DNA of 64,000 nucleotides from the NCBI RefSeq assembly GCF_000522985.1, contig NZ_CP007128.1:1782220-1846219 (forward strand). The letters are read 5' to 3'. Positions 17,920 to 27,036 of this stretch are shown here, in pieces. The translations under genes were made by a program, and so were the position numbers. This DNA is from Gemmatirosa kalamazoonensis. Its GTDB lineage: Bacteria; Gemmatimonadota; Gemmatimonadetes; Gemmatimonadales; Gemmatimonadaceae. The notes beneath the pieces were generated by a model. The model was given only the letters and a program-made list of their open reading frames with translations. It made no database searches and was not told where the DNA came from. Every line of letters begins with the position of its first letter. The stretch's first letter is position 1.

Positions 17920-19482
17920 TCAACTCGCCCCGGCGATGATCTCCAGCGCGAGCGCGTCGTCCGACGCGGGAAGTCGGAGCGTGAACACGCTGCCGCCCTC
18001 CGCCGGTGTGTAGGTGACCGTGCCGCGCTGTGCCTCGGCGAGCGCGCGTGCGACGGCGAGGCCGAGCCCCGTGCCGCCGACGTCGGGGGCCGCCCCCGGG
18101 GCGCGGTGGAACGGCACGAACACCCGCTCGCGCTCCTCGGCCGGGATGCCGGGCCCACGGTCGGCGACGGTGAAGACGAGCGCCCCGCCGTCGCGCACCA
18201 CCTCGAGGCGGATCGGCTCCGTCGCGGGCGAGTACTTCGCCGCGTTCTCGATCAGGTTGCCGAGGATGCGCAGCGTCGCCACGAAGTCGAAGTGGCCGAC
18301 GAGCGCGCCCCCCGCGTCGTCCAGCCGCGTCTCCACCGCGCGCCCGCGCAGCGCGCCCGCGGCGTGACGCAGCGTCGCGCCGACGACGTCTTCCGCGGTG
18401 TTCAGCTCCGGCGCGAGTGGCAGCGCGCCGGCCCGCGCGCGCGACAGGTCGAGCAGGTCGGTGACCATGCGCGTCAGGCGGTCCGCCTGCTCCTCGATGA
18501 CGAGCGCGCTCGCGTCGCCGTCGCGCGCGCGCTCGTGGGCGAGCGCCTTGATCGTGGTCAGCGGCGTGCGCAGGTCGTGCGAGACGGTGGCGAACAGGAA
18601 GTCGCGCGCGCGCTCGGCCTCGCGCTCCAGCTCCGCGCGCCGCACGTCGGCGGCGAGCCGCGCGCGCTCGACGCCTAACGCGGCGTAGTGTGCGAGCGCC
18701 TGCAGGAACGTGCGCTCCGACTCGTCGAGCGCGAGCGGGCGCGAGCGCCGCAGCCGCAGCGCGCCGACCGCGCGGTCGTGGGCGCTCAGCGGCACGAGCG
18801 CGTCGGTCGGCGCGGCCGCGAGGATCTCATCGAACGCGCGCGCGCGCTCGTCGGCCCCCTGCCGGGCCGCCGTCGACGCGCTCTCGCGCAGCCGCGCGAG
18901 CAGCGCCGGGTCCACGGCCGTCGATTCCGCGGCCGGTGCCGGCGGGCTCGCGGCGACGCGCCGCGCCGCGCCGTCGGCCGCCACGTCCCACAGCTCGCAC
19001 CAGTCGAGATGCAGCGTGGTCGCGACGACGTCCGCGACGGCCTGCAGCGCCTGCACCGACGTCCCCGCGGCGAGCGTCTCCGCGCCGAGGTCGGCGAGCC
19101 GCTGCACCTCCGCGGCGCGCCGCTGCGCCGCGGCGGTCTGCCGCTGCGCGCGGGCGAGCAGCCGCGACGCGACGTCGGCGGTGACGACGAACGTCACGAG
19201 CACGAGCCAGTCGGCCGGGTCGTGCACCGCGATGTCGAAGTACGGGAACTGGAAGAAGTAGTTGATGATGAGGAAGCCGCCGAGCGCGATCGCGAGGCCG
19301 AGCGCGCGTCCGCCCAGCACGCTGCCGAACAGCACCACCATGAGCAGCGTGAGCGCGACCGGTGCCTGCCGCTGGTTCAGCAGCGCGCGGTTCGCGATGA
19401 ACAGCGCGCTGATGGCGAAGAGCAGCCCGAACGAGACCACCCACGCGCGCACGCCGCTGACGTGCAGCAGGCGGCGCGGCAT
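17920..19482 (-). CDS. KdpD-like sensor histidine kinase lacking the N-terminal KdpD/Usp region
   Basis: The product has 520 residues. Residues about 12-110 are a four-helix DUF4118 membrane domain as in KdpD. A GAF-like domain follows (about 135-280), then the dimerisation helix with His302 in TVSHDLRTPLTT, and an ATPase domain with NLIENAAKY, DRGPGIP and GTGLGLAVAR. The cytoplasmic KdpD and universal-stress parts present at the start of true KdpD are absent. Its ATG overlaps the response-regulator stop by one base (TGATG), so it is cotranscribed. No kdpFABC genes are nearby, so potassium control is only a guess. Confidence 0.85.
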   Translation of the reverse strand: MPRRLLHVSGVRAWVVSFGLLFAISALFIANRALLNQRQAPVALTLLMVVLFGSVLGGRALGLAIALGGFLIINYFFQFPYFDIAVHDPADWLVLVTFVVTADVASRLLARAQRQTAAAQRRAAEVQRLADLGAETLAAGTSVQALQAVADVVATTLHLDWCELWDVAADGAARRVAASPPAPAAESTAVDPALLARLRESASTAARQGADERARAFDEILAAAPTDALVPLSAHDRAVGALRLRRSRPLALDESERTFLQALAHYAALGVERARLAADVRRAELEREAERARDFLFATVSHDLRTPLTTIKALAHERARDGDASALVIEEQADRLTRMVTDLLDLSRARAGALPLAPELNTAEDVVGATLRHAAGALRGRAVETRLDDAGGALVGHFDFVATLRILGNLIENAAKYSPATEPIRLEVVRDGGALVFTVADRGPGIPAEERERVFVPFHRAPGAAPDVGGTGLGLAVARALAEAQRGTVTYTPAEGGSVFTLRLPASDDALALEIIAGAS

Positions 19483-20192
19483 CACCCCGAGAGCTCGAGC
19501 CGGTAGCCGACGCCGGGCTCGGTCACGATGTACACGGGGAGCGACGGGTTCGGCTCCACCTTGCGACGCAGGTTGGTGACGTGGACGCGCAGGTACTGCG
19601 CGGCGTTGCCGTACTCGCGCCGCCACACCGCGTCGAACAGCTGCTGATGCGTGAGCGTGCGCCCCGGCTCCGCGGCGAGCGCGCGCAGCAGCCCCCACTC
19701 GATCGGCGTGAGGTGCACCGGCATCCCCGCGCGCGTCGCGACGCGGTTCACGACGTCGAGCTCCAGGTCGCCGAGCCGGAGCGCGCGCGGCGCGGCCGGC
19801 GTGTCGGCGCGTTGGGCACGCCGCAGGTGCGCGCGCACGCGGGCCGCGAGCTCCGCCGGCCCGAACGGCTTCGTGAGATAGTCGTCGGCGCCGGCGTCGA
19901 GCAGCCGCACCTTCTCCTCCTCCGAGTGCCGCGCCGACACGACGACGATCGGCACGTGCGACGTCGACCGCACCGCGCGGCACACCTCGTCCCCCTGCAC
20001 GTCGGGGAGACCGAGGTCGAGGACCACAAGGTCGGGGCTCTCGCCGGCGGCGAGCGCGATCCCCTGCTCGCCGGTCGACGCCTCGATCACGCGCGCGCCG
20101 AGCTCCTCGAGCACGCGGCGGAGCGCGCCGCGGATCTCGTCCTGGTCCTCGACGACGAGGACGGTGGGCGGTGCGGTGTTCGGCGCGGTCAC
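19482..20192 (-). CDS. OmpR/KdpE-type response regulator
   Basis: The product has 236 residues from a GTG start. The receiver domain has the acidic pair (VVEDQDE), phospho-acceptor Asp59 in VVLDLGLPD, and Lys in YLTKPFG. The C-terminal winged-helix DNA-binding domain ends with REYGNAAQYLRVHVTNLRRK, the line typical of KdpE-like regulators. Its start overlaps the dehydrogenase stop by four bases (GTGA), and its stop overlaps the kinase start. It should be phosphorylated by the adjacent sensor and control unknown promoters. Confidence 0.88.
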   Translation of the reverse strand: MTAPNTAPPTVLVVEDQDEIRGALRRVLEELGARVIEASTGEQGIALAAGESPDLVVLDLGLPDVQGDEVCRAVRSTSHVPIVVVSARHSEEEKVRLLDAGADDYLTKPFGPAELAARVRAHLRRAQRADTPAAPRALRLGDLELDVVNRVATRAGMPVHLTPIEWGLLRALAAEPGRTLTHQQLFDAVWRREYGNAAQYLRVHVTNLRRKVEPNPSLPVYIVTEPGVGYRLELSG

Positions 20193-21154
20193 GCGACGCG
20201 GTCGGGCGGCTCGCGTCCGTCGAAGAACGCGACGAGGTTCGCGAGCGCGCGCTCGCCCATGGCGCGCCGCGTCTCGCGCGTGGCGCTGCCGAGGTGGGGC
20301 AGCAGGACGACGTTCTCCATGCCTGACAGCTCCGGGTGGATGCGGGGCTCGCCCTCGTAGACGTCGAGCCCCGCGCCGGCGATGGTGCCGGCGCGCAGCG
20401 CCGCGACGAGCGCCGCCTCGTCCACGAGATCGCCGCGGCTCGTGTTCACGAGGATCGCGTGCGGGCGCATGTGGGCGAGCGCGTCGGCGTCGACGAGATG
20501 GCGCGTCTCCGGCGTCGCGGGCACATGTATGGAGACGACGTCGCTCTCGGCGAGCAACGCCTCCAGCGACGGCGACGGCGTCGCGCCGACCTCGATCGCG
20601 TCCGGGCGCACGGTGCGGCTCAGGTAGCGCACGCGCATGCCGAGCCCGAAGTGCGCCCGCCGCGCCATCGCCCGTCCGATGCGCCCGAAGCCGACGATGC
20701 CGAGCGTCTTGCCGGAGAGCGACATGCCTAACAGCTGCGTCGGCGTCCACCCCGTCCACGCGCCGGCGCGCACGCACCGCTCTCCCTCGCCGAGCCGGCG
20801 GGCGGTCATGAGCATGAGGGCGAGCGCGACGTCGGCCGTGTCGTCGGTCAGCACGCCGGGCGTGTTCGTCACCACGAGCCCGCGCTCGCGCGCCGCGCCG
20901 ACGTCGATGTGGTTGTAGCCGACGCCGAAGTTCACGAGGATGCGCGCCCGCAGCGGCGCGGCGCCGCGCAGCACCGCGCCGTCGAGGCGGTCGGTCACGG
21001 TGCAGAGCAGCGCGTCGGCGCCGGCGAGCGCGTCGGCGAGCGCGCGCGCGTCGAGCGGCGCGTCGGTCTCGTTCAGCACGACGTCGAAGTGCGCGGCGAG
21101 CTGCCGCTCGACGACCTCGGGGAGCCGACGCGTGACGTGCACGAGGGGGCGCAT
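20189..21154 (-). CDS. D-isomer-specific 2-hydroxyacid dehydrogenase (glyoxylate/hydroxypyruvate reductase type)
   Basis: The product has 321 residues. It carries the NAD(P)-binding motif GIVGFGRIGRAMARRA, the catalytic Arg region NTSRGDLVDE, the Glu region GLDVYEGEP and the His in LLPHLGSA. This fits glyoxylate or hydroxypyruvate reductases, with D-lactate-type activities as alternatives. It starts 9 bp after the homoserine kinase stop and overlaps the response regulator, which places it inside the threonine operon. A link to serine/glycine or glyoxylate metabolism is possible. Confidence 0.88.
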   Translation of the reverse strand: MRPLVHVTRRLPEVVERQLAAHFDVVLNETDAPLDARALADALAGADALLCTVTDRLDGAVLRGAAPLRARILVNFGVGYNHIDVGAARERGLVVTNTPGVLTDDTADVALALMLMTARRLGEGERCVRAGAWTGWTPTQLLGMSLSGKTLGIVGFGRIGRAMARRAHFGLGMRVRYLSRTVRPDAIEVGATPSPSLEALLAESDVVSIHVPATPETRHLVDADALAHMRPHAILVNTSRGDLVDEAALVAALRAGTIAGAGLDVYEGEPRIHPELSGMENVVLLPHLGSATRETRRAMGERALANLVAFFDGREPPDRVA

Positions 21155-21163
21155 GCCGGAAGC

Positions 21164-22072
21164 CTAAACGACCTGCGCCGGCCCGGCCACGCGGGCGACG
21201 CTCCCCTCGGCGGCGATGCCTAACGCCTCCCACGCCGCGCGCATCGCGTCGGCCACGGCGGGGACGCGGTCGACGGGGGCGAGCGCGAGCACCGTGGAGC
21301 CCGATCCGCTCAGCGTCGCGCCGAACGCGCCCGCCTCGCGCGCGGCCGCCACGACCTCGTCGTAGCCGCGCACGAGCGCGCGGCGATACGGAACGTGCAG
21401 CACGTCGTCGAGCGCGTAGGCGAGCAGCGCGGGGTCCCCCATCGCGAGGCCGCGTACGAGCGCCGCCGCCTTCCCCGCCGCGACGACGGCGTCGCGGTGC
21501 GGCACGTCGGCCGGGAGCGCGGCGCGCATGTCGCGCGTCGCCGTCTCGAAGTCGGGAATGGCGAGCGCGATGCCGAGCGCCGGGTGCATCTCGAGCGGAA
21601 TGAGCGAGTAGCCGGCGCCCGGATCCGGCACGGCGAGCACCGCGCCGCCGAGCACGATCGGCGCCGCGTTGTCCGGATGTCCCTCGAGCGCCGCGACGAG
21701 CCCCACGACGTTCGCGGCGGCGAGCGACAGGCCTAACGCCGCATCCGCGAGCAGCGCGCCGGCGACGAGCGCCGCCGCCGACGAGCCGAGCCCGCGCGCG
21801 ACGGGGATCGCCGAGTGCACCTCGAACGCCAGACCCTGGGGTGGCTGCGCGCCGGCCATCGCACACGCCAGCCGGAAGCCGGTGAGCAGGTGGTCACGCT
21901 CCGGGTCGACGCGGAGCGCCGCGCCCGTCCCCGCATGCGCGATGGTGATGGTGCTCCCGTCGGTCACGCGCACCGACGCGTCGAGCCAGCGGTCGAGCGC
22001 CACGCCCACGCAGTCGAACCCCGCGCCGAGGTTGCTCGTGGAGCAGGGGACCCGCACCCGCGCGTCGCTCAT
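21164..22072 (-). CDS. thrB: Homoserine kinase
   Basis: The product has 302 residues, close to the usual ThrB length. It is a GHMP kinase: an N-terminal SNLGAGFDCVGVAL strand, the ATP loop IPVARGLGSSAAALVAG, and a C-terminal GATLSGSGSTVLAL. It phosphorylates L-homoserine to O-phosphohomoserine, the substrate of ThrC encoded just upstream. The ATG overlaps the thrC stop (ATGA), which indicates translational coupling. Confidence 0.93.
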   Translation of the reverse strand: MSDARVRVPCSTSNLGAGFDCVGVALDRWLDASVRVTDGSTITIAHAGTGAALRVDPERDHLLTGFRLACAMAGAQPPQGLAFEVHSAIPVARGLGSSAAALVAGALLADAALGLSLAAANVVGLVAALEGHPDNAAPIVLGGAVLAVPDPGAGYSLIPLEMHPALGIALAIPDFETATRDMRAALPADVPHRDAVVAAGKAAALVRGLAMGDPALLAYALDDVLHVPYRRALVRGYDEVVAAAREAGAFGATLSGSGSTVLALAPVDRVPAVADAMRAAWEALGIAAEGSVARVAGPAQVV

Positions 22073-23376
22073 CGACCCACGGCGTCCACGACGCGCGCGA
22101 TCGCGTCGAGCGACGCGTCCACCTCCACCGGCGCGTTCGCGAGCGGCCGCGTGCTTCCGGGCGCGTGGTAGTCGACGAGGGCGCCGGGATCCTTCAGCAC
22201 GTGGCCGGTGAGCAGCGCGACGACGCGCGCGTCGGGCGCGATGACGCCCTCGGCCACCATGCGCCGCACGCCCGCGACGCTCGCCGCGCTCGCCGGCTCG
22301 CATCCCACGCCCGCCGCGTCGATCGCCGCCTTCGCCTCGAGGATGTCCGCGTCGCTCACGTCGGTCACGATGCCGTCGGTCTCCTCGATGACGCGTCGCG
22401 CGCGGTCCCAGCTCGCCGGGTCGCCGATCTTGATCGCCGTCGCCACCGTCTCCGCCTTCACGCGCCGCCGCTCGGCGAACCCCTCGCGGAAGCCGCGCGC
22501 GAACGGTGCCGCGCCGGCGGCCTGCACGGCGAGCAGCCGCGGCACGCGGTCGACGACGCCCAACGCCTTCGCCGCGCGCAGCGCCGCGCCGAACGCCGAC
22601 GTGTTGCCGAGGTTCCCCGCCGGGAGCGCGATCCAGTCCGGCGGGTTCCACGCGAGCTGCTGCAGGATCTCCAGCACGCAGCTCTGCTGCCCGGCGATGC
22701 GGAACGGGTTCACCGAGTTCACGAGATAGATCCCGAGCCGTTCGGCGCCGTCGCGCACGAGGCGCAGGCAGTCGTCGAAGTCGCCGCGCACGAGCAGCGT
22801 GCGCGCGCCGTAGCCGAGCGTCTGCGCGAGCTTGCCGAGCGCCACCTGCGCCGCGGGAACGAAGACGAGCGCGGGGATGCCGGCGAGCGACGCGTACATC
22901 GCGAGCGACGCGGACGTGTTGCCGGTCGACGCGCACGCCACCGCGCGCGCGCCGATGCGCCGCGCCTGCGTGAGGGCGACCGTCATGCCGCGGTCCTTGA
23001 ACGAGCCGCTGGGATTGTGCCCGTCGTGCTTCAGCAGCAGCGACGACGCGCCCGCCCACTGCGCGACCGACTCGCGCCGGAACAGCGGCGTGTTGCCTTC
23101 CGGCTGGCTGACGATCGCGTCGTCGCCGACGTCGGGCAGCACGATCTCACGGAACCGCCACACGCCGCTCGCCCGCGCCGCGGTGCCGCCGCCGGCGACG
23201 TACGCGGGGCGCGCATCGTCGAGCCGCGCGTCGAACAGCCGGCGCAGATCCGCGCCGCGCACGGCGGGCGCGTCGTGCCGCAGCGAGAGCAGGCCGCCGC
23301 AGCTCGGGCAGGCGAGTCGCGGATCCAGCTCGCCTAACGTCGTGCCGCAGGCGTCGCAGACTTGGACGGTCGTCAT
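22069..23376 (-). CDS. thrC: Threonine synthase
   Basis: The product has 435 residues. An N-terminal zinc ribbon uses Cys7, Cys10, Cys23 and Cys26. The PLP-binding Lys127 is in NPSGSFKDRGM, and the phosphate and PLP loops STGNTSASLAMY and PAGNLGNTSAFG are intact. It converts O-phosphohomoserine to threonine. It is separated from thrA by a nested hairpin repeat and overlaps thrB by four bases. Confidence 0.93.
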   Translation of the reverse strand: MTTVQVCDACGTTLGELDPRLACPSCGGLLSLRHDAPAVRGADLRRLFDARLDDARPAYVAGGGTAARASGVWRFREIVLPDVGDDAIVSQPEGNTPLFRRESVAQWAGASSLLLKHDGHNPSGSFKDRGMTVALTQARRIGARAVACASTGNTSASLAMYASLAGIPALVFVPAAQVALGKLAQTLGYGARTLLVRGDFDDCLRLVRDGAERLGIYLVNSVNPFRIAGQQSCVLEILQQLAWNPPDWIALPAGNLGNTSAFGAALRAAKALGVVDRVPRLLAVQAAGAAPFARGFREGFAERRRVKAETVATAIKIGDPASWDRARRVIEETDGIVTDVSDADILEAKAAIDAAGVGCEPASAASVAGVRRMVAEGVIAPDARVVALLTGHVLKDPGALVDYHAPGSTRPLANAPVEVDASLDAIARVVDAVGR

Positions 23377-23390
23377 TTCACTCTTGGTGG

Positions 23391-23561
23391 CTCACGCGGA
23401 GGCGCGGAGAACGCGGAGCCCCGGCTCTCGAAGACACGACAACGAACACTGGGAATCCAGCGGCGATGGAAGGGATCGCGCGATCCCTGCAATCGCCCGT
23501 GGATCCCCAGTGGTCGTTGCAACGCAGGCGGTCCTCCGCGTCCTCCGCGGCTCCGCGTGAG
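23391..23561. repeat. Nested hairpin: CTCACGCGGAGG outer, CTGGGAATCC inner core
   Basis: The outer arms are those of the 5737-5814 repeat. The inner palindrome (about 23448-23513) has the core GGCGATGGAAGGGATCGCGC, ending in GGATCCCCAG. Inner cores of the same type are at 28771-28867 and 34421-34468. It lies within the threonine operon, between thrA and thrC on the same strand, so it may attenuate or process the transcript. Confidence 0.88.
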
Positions 23562-23574
23562 ACGAACGGCCCGT

Positions 23575-26148
23575 TCATCGCGCGGCGGCCAGCGCGAGCA
23601 CGTCGTTCAGCACGCCCGCCGCGGTGACCGCGGGACCCGCGCCGGGCCCGGTGATGACGAGCGGCCGCTCGTGGTAGCGCTTCGTCGTGAACACGAACTG
23701 GTTGTCCGTCCCCGCGAGCCCCGCGAGCGGACTCGCCGCGTCGATCTCGGCGATGCCGACGCGCGCCGACTGCGGCGTCACCGACGCGTGGTAGCGCAGC
23801 ACCGTGCCGCGCTCGCGCGCCGATTCCACGCGGCGCGCCCACGGCTCGTCGAGCTCCTCGAGGCGCGCGAGGAAGTCGTCGAGCGCGACGTCGCGCAGCC
23901 CCGCCGGCACGAGCGACTCCACCGGCAGGTCGGCGAGCGCGCCGCGCCAGCCGACGAGACGCGCGAGGATCACCGCCTTGCGCGCGACATCCTGGCCCGA
24001 GAGGTCGTCGCGCGGGTCGGGCTCGGTGTACCCGCGCGCCATCGCGTCGCGCAGCGCCTCGGAGAAGCGACGCCCCGCGCGCAGCTCGGCGAACAGGAAC
24101 CCGAGCGTCCCCGACGGACAGCCGTCGATGCGCACGATCGTGTCGCCGCTCTCGGCGAGCTTGCGGATCGTGTCGATGACGGGAAGCCCGGCGCCGACCG
24201 TCGCCTCGTGTCTGACGCGTCGGCCTAACGCCGCGGCCTCCGCGAGGATCCCCTCGTTCGACACGTCGGGCGCTTCGGCGATCGGGCGCTTGTTCGCGAG
24301 CACGAGGTCCATGCCGTGCCGCGCGGCGGCGGCGAGCAGCGCGCTCGTGTCGCCGGCGGTGACGTCGACGAGGATCGGGCGCGAGAGCGCGTGCGCGGCG
24401 ACGCGCTCCACCGCCTCCGCCGGGCCCGCACGCGAACCCTTCGGCGCGTCGGCGAGCGCGCCGCCCTTCGCCTTGTGCGCGGCGAGCCGCTGCAGCCGCC
24501 GCGGCGAGAAGCCGTCGGGGTCGAACACGAAGCCCGTCCGGTCGAGCACCGCGACGACGCGCACCGGTGCGCCGTCGTTGGGCTCCGGCTGCCGCGCGAT
24601 CTGCGCCGCGAGCTCGCGTCCCACGCGGCCGAAGCCTAACAGAATGACGTCGGCGTGCGCCGGCGTCGCGGCGCGCCCCCCGCCGATGCGATCGAGGCGG
24701 AACGCGTCGTGCGCGGCGCGCTGCGCGGCCGGCGCGTCCTCGGCGGCCACGACGACGCTGATGTTGAGCTCCGACGAGCCCTGCGCGATCGCGATCACGT
24801 TCACGCCCGCCTCCGCCAGCGCGCCGAACAAGCGCGCGGCGATGCCCGGCGTGCCCGCCATGCCGCTGCCGACCACCGCCACCGTCGCCACCGACGGCGC
24901 GAGGTCGAGCGACTCGATCTCGCCGCGCGCCAGCTCCAGCGCGAACGTCTCGCGCAGCGCGGCGAGCGCGACGTGCGCCGTCGCCGACGGGATGCCAAGG
25001 CAGATCGACTGCTCCGACGACGCCTGCGAGATGAGCGAGACCGACACGCCGGTGCGCTCGAGCGCCGCGAACGCGCGCGCCGCGATGCCCGGCACGCCGG
25101 CCATGCCGGTGCCGCGCACCGTGACGAGCGCCTGCGCGGGGAGCGCGGAGACCGCCTTCACCGGATGCTCGCGCCCCGCGCGCGGCCCGCGCCGCTCCGG
25201 CCCGACGACGATGCGCGTCCCCTCGCCCGCCGGATCGTCGAACGGCCGCAGCCAGAGCTGCGTGCCGCCGGCAGCGGCGCCGCCGTTAGGCGCGGCGGGC
25301 ATCGCGAGCGGGATCAGCGCGCGCGGGTGCAGCACCTTCGCGCCGTGGTAGGCGAGCTCGCCGGCCTCGCGCGCGTGCAGCGCGGGGATCACGCGCGCAC
25401 CGGGCACGACGCGCGGATCGGCGGTCAGCAGCCCCGGCACATCCTTCCACAGGATCACCTCGCGCGCGCCGAGCGCGCGGCCGAGCGTCGTCGCCGTGAG
25501 ATCGGAGCCGCCGCGGCCGAGCGTGACGAGCGCCGGCGCGTGGTGTGTCGGATCGGCCGGATCGTCCGGCGCCGAGCCGATGAAGCCGGGGAGCACTGGG
25601 ACGACGCCGGCGCGGACGAGCGGCAGCAGCACGCGGCGCGCGGCCTCGGTCGTGCGCGCGAGGTCGGGGAACGCGTTACCCGCGCGCCCGTCGGTCGCGA
25701 TGACGTCCACCGCGTCGACGTACTTCGCGCGCACGCCCGCCTCGGCGAGCGCGGCGACCATGCACCAGGCGGCGAGCCGCTCGCCGCGCGACACGACGAC
25801 GTCGGTGATCGCGGGCGAGAGCTGGCGCAGCGCGGTGAGCCCGACGACGACGCGCGACAGCTCGTCGAACGCCTCCTCCACCGTGTGCTCGAGCGCCTCG
25901 TCGCCGAACGCGCGCGCGACCTCGTGGTGGCGCAGCGAGAGCGCGGTGGCGCCGCGGCTCGCTCCCTCGCCGTCCCCGGCGGCGGCGCGCCGCGCGACGT
26001 CCAGCAGCGCGTCGGTCGCGCCGCGGAGCGCGGAGACGACGACCACGGGTGTGCCGCCCCCCGCGGACATGACGACGCGCGCGGCGCGCCGCACGGCCTC
26101 GGCGTCGGCGAGGATGGAGCCGCCGACCTTGTGGACGACGAGGGACAT
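23575..26148 (-). CDS. thrA: Bifunctional aspartokinase/homoserine dehydrogenase
   Basis: The product has 857 residues. Aspartokinase comes first (about 1-290, opening MSLVVHKVGGS, with GRGGSDLTATTLGRAL). Two ACT-type regulatory units follow, near 341 (TVRGTGMAGVPGIAARAF) and 419 (VVGSGMAGTPGIAARLF). Homoserine dehydrogenase starts near 500 (ILLGFGRVGREL) and has LANKRPIA near 619 and ATVGAGLPVIDT. It makes both the first and third steps of the threonine/methionine branch, probably with feedback control through the ACT units. The ATG at 26148 fits the kinase N-terminus; 32 upstream codons are open but unlikely. Confidence 0.93.
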   Translation of the reverse strand: MSLVVHKVGGSILADAEAVRRAARVVMSAGGGTPVVVVSALRGATDALLDVARRAAAGDGEGASRGATALSLRHHEVARAFGDEALEHTVEEAFDELSRVVVGLTALRQLSPAITDVVVSRGERLAAWCMVAALAEAGVRAKYVDAVDVIATDGRAGNAFPDLARTTEAARRVLLPLVRAGVVPVLPGFIGSAPDDPADPTHHAPALVTLGRGGSDLTATTLGRALGAREVILWKDVPGLLTADPRVVPGARVIPALHAREAGELAYHGAKVLHPRALIPLAMPAAPNGGAAAGGTQLWLRPFDDPAGEGTRIVVGPERRGPRAGREHPVKAVSALPAQALVTVRGTGMAGVPGIAARAFAALERTGVSVSLISQASSEQSICLGIPSATAHVALAALRETFALELARGEIESLDLAPSVATVAVVGSGMAGTPGIAARLFGALAEAGVNVIAIAQGSSELNISVVVAAEDAPAAQRAAHDAFRLDRIGGGRAATPAHADVILLGFGRVGRELAAQIARQPEPNDGAPVRVVAVLDRTGFVFDPDGFSPRRLQRLAAHKAKGGALADAPKGSRAGPAEAVERVAAHALSRPILVDVTAGDTSALLAAAARHGMDLVLANKRPIAEAPDVSNEGILAEAAALGRRVRHEATVGAGLPVIDTIRKLAESGDTIVRIDGCPSGTLGFLFAELRAGRRFSEALRDAMARGYTEPDPRDDLSGQDVARKAVILARLVGWRGALADLPVESLVPAGLRDVALDDFLARLEELDEPWARRVESARERGTVLRYHASVTPQSARVGIAEIDAASPLAGLAGTDNQFVFTTKRYHERPLVITGPGAGPAVTAAGVLNDVLALAAAR

Positions 26149-26250
26149 CGGCCTGTCCTGACGGGGAGGGACACGAAGCGCGGCCACCCGGGTTCGGGAG
26201 GTCGCGCGAGTCCGATGGATGCCAGGACCGGGAGCCGCCGTCAAGTGAGA

Positions 26251-26328
26251 GGGCAGGAGGGCAGGAGCGCGGGAGGGCAGGAGAATCCGAAGATCTCCTG
26301 CCCTCCTGCGCTCCTGCCCTCCTGCCCT
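26251..26328. repeat. GGGCAGGA-unit hairpin with UUCG-type loop
   Basis: Four units face four. The variant unit (GCGCGGGA left, CTCCTGCG right) sits second from the loop in both arms. On the minus strand, the direction in which the flanking genes are read, the loop reads ATCTTCGGAT, a C(UUCG)G tetraloop. It lies upstream of thrA and downstream of the gene ending at 26332. Confidence 0.88.
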
Positions 26329-26331
26329 GTC

Positions 26332-26586
26332 TTACTCCCTCGGTTTCCCGCCTTCGCCCCCGTACCCGCCCTTGTGCTCGTGCGTGCGGTCGAGCGGCTC
26401 GGAGCCGCTGCGGTCCGTGCCCTGTCCGCTCGCCGGGCGCGCGTCGGCGTTCTCGGCCTGCTGCGCGCCGCCCCCGCTGGTGCCGTGCTGCGCGTGGACG
26501 CCGGCCGCGGCCTCCGCGCCCGCGCCGAGGCTCTGCGTACCGGCGCCGGACTGCTCGCCGCCGGACTTCCCGTCGTCGCTCGCCAT
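26332..26586 (-). CDS. Small disordered hydrophilic protein
   Basis: The product has 84 residues, rich in Gly, Ala, Ser, Glu and Gln, with no hydrophobic segment. It starts MASDDGKSGGEQ and ends GGYGGEGGKPRE. It is probably unfolded in solution, similar in composition to small stress or desiccation proteins. It follows another hydrophilic gene by 8 bp on the same strand and is likely cotranscribed with it. No family was recognised. Confidence 0.5.
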   Translation of the reverse strand: MASDDGKSGGEQSGAGTQSLGAGAEAAAGVHAQHGTSGGGAQQAENADARPASGQGTDRSGSEPLDRTHEHKGGYGGEGGKPRE

Positions 26587-26594
26587 CGGCCCTC

Positions 26595-26924
26595 TCAGAG
26601 GTCGTAGATCTCGCGCTCGTCGCCGGACTCCGGGTCCGGATTGACGTCGCCGCGACTCGCGTCGGCGCGACTCGCGTCGGCGCGGGTCGCGTCGCGCACG
26701 TCGCGCTGGCCGCGTCCCTCGCCTTCCATGATGGAGCCCTCGAGGCCGTCGGCGACGGCCTCGTCGTTCGTGCCCGGCTGACCGGGCTGCTGGCCGGGAT
26801 TCGCGTCGCGCGGCGCCTCGCGCGCGCCGTCGGGGCGTCCGACCCGCGTTCCCATGTCGTCGCCGAACCCGTGACGGGGATCCTCGCCGCGGTTGCCGGT
26901 CTCCGTGTATTTGCGATCGCCCAT
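26595..26924 (-). CDS. Small charged disordered protein
   Basis: The product has 109 residues, dominated by Asp, Arg, Gly, Glu and Pro. A short tandem repeat RADASRADASRGD lies near the C-terminus. The start at 26924 is supported by an AGGAGG ribosome site six bases upstream; an upstream in-frame ATG at 27038 lacks one. The sequence looks intrinsically disordered and has no recognisable domain. The next gene starts 8 bp downstream and has similar composition, so the pair may be paralogous stress proteins. Confidence 0.55.
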   Translation of the reverse strand: MGDRKYTETGNRGEDPRHGFGDDMGTRVGRPDGAREAPRDANPGQQPGQPGTNDEAVADGLEGSIMEGEGRGQRDVRDATRADASRADASRGDVNPDPESGDEREIYDL

Positions 26925-27036
26925 GCGCGCCTCCTGGTGTGCGGGGGGAGGGGGCAACGGGCATGCCAGGGAGGGCGCGGCGTGTGTCGCGCGCGCACCA
27001 TTGCCGGACTTCGTACACGCTCTGCACATTCTCCCC

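Noticed and set aside
26149-26250. Threonine/isoleucine-type attenuator leader peptide before thrA
   Set aside because: No short ORF rich in Thr or Ile codons was seen upstream; only a hairpin repeat is present.
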